DNA of 64,000 bases from Shinisaurus crocodilurus (Eukaryota > Chordata > Lepidosauria > Squamata > Shinisauridae). The stretch's first letter is position 1; the number at the start of each line of letters is the position of its first letter. This document shows positions 23,997 to 64,000 of this stretch, piece by piece. The stretch is taken from positions 208,838,200 to 208,902,199 of the forward strand of contig CM037876.1 of NCBI GenBank assembly GCA_021292165.1. The letters run 5' to 3'. Both the position numbers and the translations under genes were made by a program. The notes beneath the pieces are model-generated. The model was not told the origin of the DNA. It made no database searches and saw nothing but the letters and a program-made list of their open reading frames with translations.

Positions 23997-24140
23997 GAGA
24001 GTGATCCTATGGCCCTCTATACAGCATCTAGAGGGCCATAGGATTCTTCGGATTCTCAGATCTGAGGTCAGAGACAGAGCTCTGACCTCGGAGGCGGAGT
24101 TGGGGATCTGTGCTCAGATGTGAAAATTCTCAGACTCAGA
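23997..24140. repeat. Interspersed repeat, family E
   Basis: Opens gagtgatcctatggccctct with an inverted agagggccataggattct, then ttctcagatctgaggtcaga. Family members at 31192, 33778 and 45269. Confidence 0.6.
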
Positions 24141-25414
24141 GGCCTCCACATAAGATGTGAGATCATTTGCACTCTTATATGCAGCAAAAATATATATATC
24201 AGTTTCCTGTATAGTAGCAACTTGTTAACAACAACTCTCAAGCAATAGTTTGAGTGGGAGAATGCTGGAGAGGTGGGAGAGAGGGTATTTTCTTGTTTTG
24301 CTGCTGTTGTTGCCCCAACTAGGCGTAGTTTGCTATGTAAAGGAAATTTCCAGTCACATATCCTGTCTACCGTAATAGCCTCTGCTTTTAAGCAACTATA
24401 TGGATATAATAATTTCCCTATAATCCAGAGGCTGGCATAGAAGCTGAGCACAAAATTTATACTAAGAATTGTTCTTTTCAGGTTCATTTTATGGGTCCTA
24501 AACTTGGGGCCCATAGACTTGGGAAAGTGAAGTTGTATATTTACCATGGAATCTAATTTCAAGATGGCCACCATAATTCAAAATGGCAGCTACAAACATT
24601 CCTCTCCCCATTTCTGAGGCTAATGTATGAATCATTTCAGTCTGGTTCACAGAATGCATGAACATGTAGGAGGGAACAATAATTATCAAATGATTAGGGC
24701 CTCCAAAAAACCAAAATTCATGCTTAAGCAAAAGGTTTTGCAACCATTACAGATTTGAAGAGGAGGAGGAGGAGGAGGAGGAGGAGGAGGAGGAGGAGGA
24801 GGAGGAAGAGGAAGAAGAAGAAGAAGAAGAAGAAGAAGAAGAAGAAGAAGAAGAAGAAGAAGAAGACGACGACGAGACAGCAAGGAGCAGCAGCAGCTCC
24901 GATTCCTTGTCAGGAGTTAGATTTTAGTTTACTTGAAAAAAGAAGTATAGTGTCCTGTCCCCTTTTCTGCATTCTGCTAATAAAGGGTACATACCGATGT
25001 ACATCTTTTAGATGTCAGTGTGTGATTTATCCCAGCCCATGATCCTGATTTTGCAGCTTGTGACACATATACCTGCTCTCTGTTGTGGTCCATCTGCTTA
25101 ACATCCACACCAATTGTGGTTGAGCACTAGAGCAGCTTGAATTTCCTACCCCAAATAGGCATGTTTTATATTCACAGAAGTGTGTTCTACATGGGTCTAA
25201 ACTACACACCACATTAAATGCATGTAGCAGATCACAATTTTTATTTTTATTTTACTTTAGTGTAAATGTGTGAGGATTGGGACCACTGCACGTGTGTTGT
25301 ACACCACCTTGCCGGCTTTGTAGAAGGTTAGACAGTATATACATGTTAATAATTATTAAATACATAAATAGGGGGAGTTAAACCTTCCCACCCAGCTGCT
25401 CCCCCGCCAACACA
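24141..25414. other. Intergenic stretch around the GAG/GAA microsatellite
   Basis: AT-rich apart from the microsatellite. Minus-strand frames at 24068-24743 show no domain. No gene seen. Confidence 0.5.
24757..24872. repeat. (GAG)n/(GAA)n microsatellite
   Basis: A pure purine run of GAG triplets, then GAA triplets, ending in GAC repeats. Open frames through it (poly-Arg/Lys or poly-Leu/Pro) are artefacts. Confidence 0.95.
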
Positions 25415-26184
25415 CAGTGCCGGCGCTACCGCTAGGCAAACTAGGTTGCCTAGGGCGCGTGGCTGAAGAGGGCGCTGCGCTCCTCTTCGCTGCTGCTGCC
25501 CCCACTGCCGGGCCTGCCCCCCCTCACTGCTGCCGCGCCGCCGCCCCCGCTAGGCCGCCGCCCCCGCCGGGCCGCCACCCCTGCCACCTGCCGCGCCACC
25601 CCCCACTGACACCCCCCCCCACCGCTGCCACCGCCACCCCCCCCGACCCCCCTCCGCCACCTACCTTCTCCGCGCCACTTCCGGAGCCCCGCCCACGCTG
25701 TTTTGGCGGGAGGAACCAGGGCAACAGGGCTTAAACAGGGTCCCGTCGCATCACTTCCTCCTCGGAAACGCCGCTTGAAAAAACAAGGCGGGGAGGGGGC
25801 GGGGGGCAAAATAAGGCTCGGGCGGCGCACCCAGCCTTATTTCCAGTGCTAGCTGCAGGTGCCCTCCCCGCTTCTCTGTGCCTGCAATTAAAGCCCTCGG
25901 GGCGCTGCGGTTCCTCACTGCAGCCAGCTGATCACAGGCGGAAGAGCCCGTGTTTGCTATGCCTACGCTCGCTGCCTCGCTCGCTCCAAGGAACGTAAGA
26001 AGAGCCACGCTGGGTCAGGCCGAGGCTCCTCCTGGAGCTTGCAGGCGGCTTGTGCTCCCGCGGGCAGGAGAGCGTTGGCTCCAGCCTTTCTAGCGGGCAG
26101 CGGCTCCACTGCTGGACTTGGCGCCCCCTTTAGCCTTGCACCCTAGGCAGCTGCCTAGTTGGCCTAATGGTAGCACCGGCCCTG
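25415..26184. mobile_element. 770-bp GC-rich element with terminal inverted repeats
   Basis: Left end cagtgccggcgctaccgcta, right end ggtagcaccggccctg; the arms continue as aactaggttgcctagggcgc against ccctaggcagctgcctag. The CAGTG-type start suggests a hAT-like DNA transposon, but no matching target-site duplication was found. The middle is C/G-rich and carries no gene; the region from about 25990 looks like an older inserted repeat. Confidence 0.65.
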
Positions 26185-26189
26185 GATAC

Positions 26190-26515
26190 GGGTTGGATCT
26201 AGGATCGACTGCTACCCACAAATGGAAAGTTTCCTTCCATCCACAGGACGCTTCTGATCCAGCGGAGGGATCCCACTGGCAGTATGGAGGAGATGGCAAT
26301 ATTTACTGATTCTCCTGTCCTCCTGCAATCCCCTATGCCCCTCTCTCAAATCTACTGTAGAGGGTTGGGGAATGCTCTGGAACAGTGGGGGAGGTGGATC
26401 TGAGGGCTAGGGAGGAACGGAGAAATCTCCCCCACTTTCTGCTGGCGGGAGCATTCTGTTAATTTCACTCAGCAAATGCCCCCAACAGTGGAAAAGTAGT
26501 TGGATCCAACCAAGA
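26190..26515. repeat. Interspersed repeat, family F
   Basis: Starts with ggttggatctaggatcgac and ends with agtagttggatccaacca; inside are tcccactggcagtatggag and aaatctactgtagagggttg. Directly abuts the element at 25415-26184. Confidence 0.5.
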
Positions 26516-26890
26516 CGTCAGTGCCACAGATGGCAAATGCATGTGTTTCCACAGAACCCAAAAGTGTTTCCCTGTTAGAGCTGCAACTTTAAATAAGGAC
26601 AGATGTCTGTTTAAAAATACCATCATACAACTAAAAGAAGAAAGAAAGAAATCATGAAAAAGTGGAAGCCACTGAATCCTGACAAAAATGTTGAGAGCAA
26701 ATGTTTTAAAATGGTGCCTATGAACTGGAGAGAAGGAATGAGGAACAGAATGTAGAGGAGGAGGAGGAGGAGGAGTTAGAGAATGCACCTGTGGAACCTT
26801 TCCTGGATTGGCAGTAGTAGAGGAGGTGAAGCTGGGGATTAATAATAATAAACGCCCTTTACACCAAAGGGCGGGACATATGAAACATAT

Positions 26891-27139
26891 ACAGTAATAC
26901 CTTGGATTGAGAGCATAATTCGTTCCGGAACTGTGCTTGTAATCCAAAACACTCTTATATCAAAGCGAGTCTCTGGTTGGCGTGAGCAGGGGTGATTTCG
27001 GCCTGCTACGCCCGCTCGAGGCGAGCGGTTACATCCCTACATTGCAAGACGTTTCTTGTTTATCAAGTCAAAATTTATTTAAAAATTTGCTTGTCTTGCA
27101 AAACGCTCTCAGACCAAGTTACTTGCAATCCAAGGTATT
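26891..27139. mobile_element. Mariner-like MITE, family B (GC-rich core)
   Basis: acagtaataccttggattga at the left and gcaatccaaggtattc at the right. The core (ggtgatttcggcctgctacg, ctcgaggcgagcggttac) is the reverse of the copy at 21730. Confidence 0.75.
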
Positions 27140-27596
27140 CATCATCATCATCAGGCAATCACTCGTGACCAAGTAAGATTGTCTTCCAGGATAAAAATTT
27201 ACAAAAAGGAGATTTTAAAAGGAGGAAAATTCTAAAGAAAATTGTGTAGACTCTAGCGATGGGTCCGTAAGTGACTGTGGAGGCCAATTCTAGATCCACA
27301 CAGCTTCCCACAGTGAGGACACAGGTTACCAGATGGAAGATGGTCCTGTAAAGGATTCATTTGACATGCTTTTCAATACAATACACTTGCTGGAGAAGGG
27401 GAATAGTGCCCTTGCCCTTGTCACTTCCCGAAGGTGCACCCCCTTTGGTGTCACCCTCTTCGGCAGCGACCCCACTGGCGGCAGGCCCGCCCCCACAACC
27501 AGCCGGTCTATATGTCCCTTCCAGGTAAGTGGCGGGTCAAGGTGGTCAGCAAACACCAGTTCAATACCTGGGGGCGTGGTCCTGCATGGAGTGGTA
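27140..27596. other. Intergenic, CTTCGGCAG-type repeat-like stretch
   Basis: A short (ATC)n run at 27139-27152, then gacttccagg, later cccgcccccacaaccagccg. The open frame at 27333 has no domain. Possibly an old retrotransposon 5' part; not recognised. Confidence 0.35.
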
Positions 27597-28011
27597 GGGC
27601 CGGTTAACACGACACGGTTCCCGTGTCGTGTGCACGCTGACCGGGGGTGCCCCCGCGGGACAGCCGCGGGCCGGACCCACGCAAAGTGACCATGGTTGGT
27701 AGAGGGGTAAGCCCCTACCGCGCGTGGTCACCGTGCCATCCGAACAGCGGGCGGCCGTCCCGCGGGGTCCCCACAGAGATGGCAGTCCAGAGCGGCTGGA
27801 GCCGCCGCCGCTCCAGCCTGCAGGGGCAACCGGCCCCTCTGGGGATCCCGGGGCCCCACCCCCTAGTGCCGGGAGGCCCGCACTGCGGTGCGGGGACTAC
27901 GGGGTCTGCCCACACGCGCGGAGCGCCGGTCATGTGCGGCACCCCGCCGGACCCCGCAGATGGCCCCGTGGTTCCTCCCCCGCTGGCAGCCTGGGTCGTG
28001 TGAACCGGCCC
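27597..28011. mobile_element. 415-bp very GC-rich compound palindrome
   Basis: Left end gggccggttaacacgacacgg, right end cgtgtgaaccggccc, an inverted pair. Inside are smaller hairpins: gtgaccatggttggta against cgcgcgtggtcac (27685-27730), agcggctggagccgccgccg (27790-27820) and gcccgcactgcggtgcggg (27870-27895). All long frames crossing it are mirror images of hairpins. The TIR word ggttnacacgac resembles family A. Confidence 0.65.
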
Positions 28012-28869
28012 GTAGCTCTGCCAGGCAGAAGTCCACAGGAAGAGAGCAGTGTTGATGGTGGTGGCGGCAGCAAGCAAGCAGCAAACACTCCCTCTCTCTA
28101 AGTGTTGGTTCTCTTCCGTCCCCCTACAGATACTGGCTCCTACAGATACTGGATTGTAGCCTGACAATGCCCCTTGGGGGAGAAGGGAATGCTCAGAATG
28201 TGGCGAAACTGTTGCTGATTCACTTTCAAGTGAAATGACTTGGAAAACTGGTTTCCAGTATGGGAGATCATTCTGCTACAGAGAAAGATGCATTTGTGTC
28301 GAGAATGGCTGTTTTGCATTCACACCACATCTAGTGGACATAATGTAGTACATCTGCATGTACCCAGAGAGTAACTGAAAATCTGATCACAGAATCCCTT
28401 ATGTTCGCCCACATGTGCATTGGGATAAGGATTTCCTCTTCCATCTGCAACTCCTGATCATGCAGCTAATCCCAGCCCAGGTTTGGATTTCATGCTAAAT
28501 TGGAGCCCAGAAAGCAGAGTATATCTAGAAGGTGGGCCCCATATACAAAATGTTTGGAAAATTCTGGGCTAAAGTTAAGCATATTCAAGTTTCATTTATA
28601 TATTTAGATTCTAAATAGAAGAATTAAATACTTATGCTACTCTCTCCCATTGAAATCAGTGGGAATTTAAAATGCTGAATTGTATGTAATTTTGCCTGGA
28701 TCACTTCTGATGGATTTTTAGACTACAGCAGCAGGTATGAAAAAGATATGTATCATTTTAACGAATGTATTTGGATTGTAAGGTTGTGCTAATAAAACGT
28801 AAACTAAAACGCTATATAGGAGTTGATCTATGTGCACTGAAATTAAGCGGCAGCTATAAGAGTTTGAAA
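28012..28869. other. Intergenic stretch before the USH1C promoter
   Basis: No gene or named repeat recognised. 28640-28670 holds tctctcccattgaaatcagt, a family D-like word. Confidence 0.45.
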
Positions 28870-29053
28870 AGATGCTGGCTCAGCTCATGCTGGCTCAGCT
28901 TGTCTGAGCCTGGAAAGCTAAGCAGGGTCAAGCCCGGTTGTTACTTGGATGGGAGACCCCTCCTCTAGTTTCCTGCATTGAGCAGGGGGTTGGACTCGAT
29001 AGCCTTGTAGGCTCCTTCCAACTCTATTATGAAAATCTATGAAATCTATGAAA
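28870..29053 (+). mobile_element. 5S rRNA-headed SINE
   Basis: Head ggaaagctaagcagggtcaa and ttacttggatgggagacc are 5S rRNA-derived (internal promoter region). The tail ggggttggactcgatagcct and ccttccaactctat, ending in ctatgaaat repeats, is the BovB-like tail common to squamate SINEs. The element ends about 215 bp upstream of the USH1C start codon. Copies at 31912 and 34437. Confidence 0.8.
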
Positions 29054-29267
29054 TGTCAAGGTAGCTGATGCAAACTGGGACGGGACGCGCCTTCCTTTTC
29101 CCTGGCTTCAACCTCTCCGCCGTGCTGCGCCCTCTAGCGCTGGTTCGAAGTCCGGCGTCCTAACCTGTGCCCAGGACAGGGAGGAAACAGCATCGGCAGT
29201 GTGCGCGCCCCGAGGAAGGTTCCCCAGGGGAAAAGCCAAGAGAAGGTCGCTCGCTCTCGCCATTGTC

Positions 29268-62021
<32,754 letters not shown>

Positions 62022-64000
62022 GTAATTAAAAGTTGGCCTGTTTAAATAAAATGTAAATGAACATACCTCACTAATTTCAGTGAACCCTTTTCACAACTTT
62101 ATATAATCACACATTTCAGAATCCATCTAACAATTGTTGGGATATAATTTAAGATTCAACTAGATTTCTTTGACTTTGAACCAGATAATATAGTCAGCTA
62201 AACAAATAAAGTTGCAATCCTATACTAACTTTCTTGAGAGTAAGCCCAATTAAACTTAATGGGACTTACTTTTGAGTAGACATGCATAGGATTCTACTGT
62301 AAGTGGAATTAGATTTAATATGGAAAAAAAAAAACCCCACTATTTCAGCTCTATCAAAAAGTTCAACACACTTGCAATCCTTGCACATTTACTTGGGAGT
62401 AAGGTTTTCTTCTAAGTAAATTTGGATGAAACTGTTTTCTCATTTGCATGTCGAAGAGCTGCCTTCCACCCTCTACTGGTTATTTGTTACCTGAAGATCC
62501 TACCATAATCTTACCCTGTTACTGGAAGGAAATAGTTCCAAGAGCCTAATTTGGAATCGATAAATAATCTTGTAACTGTGGAAAAGGTTTACACTGCAAA
62601 TTGTTAGAAAAAAGTTAATGTTCCCTCTAATTCAGAACAGTATTTGAAAATATGGCTTATTGAGGTTATGTTGGGCAGAGCAATCCTACATGGGGCTGCA
62701 GGGGGAGTGCAGCATGGCCGATGTACTGCCAAATCCAAAGTCCTTCCAGCTCCTACTGGTCAGGGTGGAAGGTGGGGAGGGTGTTTGTTATTCTTTTTCC
62801 TCTGGTAGTGTGGTGGTTTCTTTATTTCCCCTCCCATTAATTACAACAGGAGGGAAACTAGCTACACCAGGGTGGCATAGCTGAGGAGCCAGATCCTTGG
62901 GCCTCTCAGGGGATCCACAGGATTGTTGATCCAGCAGATCCAATACCATCTGCACTCCCTCCTCAGAACACCCTGTTTCAGGACCTTCTGTTGGCTACTG
63001 CTGGCAAGAACACTGCCAGCGATAGTCTCACACCCATACAGCTTTCCATGGGTGTAGCAGGGGCTTCTGCAGTTGGCTGAGCACCTCCCTCCTCACACTG
63101 GTGGAGCTCCAGCAAATGGGCATCTCCAGCGCCAGCTCAATTCTTACCTGCTATAGCAAGCAACATCAGGGAGTTAGGATTACACTGTAAAGTCACATAC
63201 TTTTTGAGGAATTGTAAGGAAGTAAACATGGATGGTTTTATGAAAAAATGGGTTTTGTTTGTTGTATTCTGAAATGATAAAAGTCCAAATATCTACAGAT
63301 ATTTGTTTCCTTTTCTCTATTGGAGATCACTTTAATTAACGTCCTATGAGATTTAATAAGTGCTTAGCATCATTTTTGGATTGAAGAAGATTCTTGGATT
63401 ATTATTGCATTGTGTAACTTGTATGTTTTGCATATTTTCTATAATTATAATTTAAAAGGTAGGGAGCGTCCACCCATATGCTCAGGCTCATAATAGATCT
63501 GCCTTAGATAGAGGGATTCAGTGTAAGATTAGGCTCTAAAGGTATGATGTTCAAAATGAATTAAACTGATTCATGAAGATTATTTGAACACGCCATTCAC
63601 AAGGCACCCATCACAACTTTATGGCATTTACCACTTCTGCTTTAATGTCCTCACACTAATTGCCCAATACTGTGACATGTCAGACCAGAAAATAAATGTT
63701 TGTAAAGGGATGCAAATCAATCTGCATTATTGTAACATCAGAGCCTAGGTCATTGTGCTGGCATCGTGAAGCAATCTAGGATGCCATATTGGTGTAGCAG
63801 CCTAGGTTAGCAGTGCTGTGCTGGCAATAGTGCCAGTTTCTGTAGGCAATTGTTCAGCATACCAGAGAGAGTGGAAATGGTGGTAGCAGGACTGGAAGCA
63901 GCTCTTAAATGCCACTGCTCTCACTGCAGAGCCATCTGTACTGGTGTAACCCTCCTACCTGTTTTCTAGTACAAGCTCTTAGCTCGCCAAGGATAGGATG
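62022..64000. other. USH1C intron 10, partial
   Basis: No further exon found; the next harmonin coding sequence should begin with an AVNVLK-like peptide and is not present. Includes a family D unit (62212-62304) and a GC-richer repeat-like stretch (62690-63160) with ggggctgcagggggagtgc and ggatccacaggattgttgat. Confidence 0.6.

Noticed and set aside
24755..25042. Plus-strand Arg/Lys-rich open frame and its minus-strand Leu/Pro-rich partner
   Set aside because: Both are the purine triplet microsatellite read in frame; no splice sites or homology.
27333..28167. Several long overlapping frames
   Set aside because: They lie over the GC-rich palindrome, where stop codons are rare on both strands; no domain and no splice context.
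62022..64000. Next USH1C exon (AVNVLK region)
   Set aside because: No acceptor followed by a matching frame was found before the end of the window; it is presumably beyond 64000.

Overview
This is a vertebrate nuclear genomic window, almost certainly from a squamate reptile (lizard or snake). Split genes with GT-AG introns, two CpG-rich first-exon regions, palindromic MITEs, tRNA- and 5S rRNA-derived SINEs and RTE-, L2- and CR1-type LINE remnants all fit that. I see no prokaryotic genes, CRISPR arrays or viral genomes. The species cannot be named from the sequence alone.

Two genes lie head to head. On the minus strand (17417 down to 390) are the first 12 coding exons of OTOG (otogelin): signal peptide, EGF-like module, first von Willebrand D domain, C8 and the start of a TIL domain. 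All 11 exon junctions keep phase, giving 437 codons plus one base; the rest lies to the left of the window. On the plus strand (29268 to 62021) are the first 10 coding exons of USH1C (harmonin): N-terminal domain, PDZ1 and part of PDZ2, 276 codons with every junction in phase; the rest lies to the right. OTOG and USH1C are also neighbours in mammals (recalled), and both are inner-ear genes: otogelin in the acellular gels over sensory cells, harmonin as a scaffold in hair bundles and in gut and photoreceptor cells. The 11.85 kb between the start codons holds both promoters and much transposon debris.

Layout: 1-17.4 kb, OTOG exons and introns; 17.0-17.7 kb, OTOG CpG-rich promoter region, flanked on both sides by related MITE pairs; 18-28 kb, intergenic, with an inverted SINE, a 5'-truncated RTE-type retrotransposon (19.0-20.9 kb), a 770-bp GC-rich element with terminal inverted repeats (25.4-26.2 kb) and a 415-bp very GC-rich palindromic element (27.6-28.0 kb); 28.9-29.5 kb, a 5S-headed SINE directly upstream of the USH1C promoter and first exon; 29.3-62 kb, USH1C. 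Intron 4 (11.9 kb) holds most of the large insertions, including an L2-like LINE whose tail stops 30 bp before exon 5.

No new gene system is visible. The points worth checking are mobile-element architecture: the LINE beside a splice site, a 94-bp block shared by two different elements, nested palindromes, and MITEs that share ends but not cores. Coordinates of exons come from reading splice signals and phases directly; repeat boundaries are approximate.
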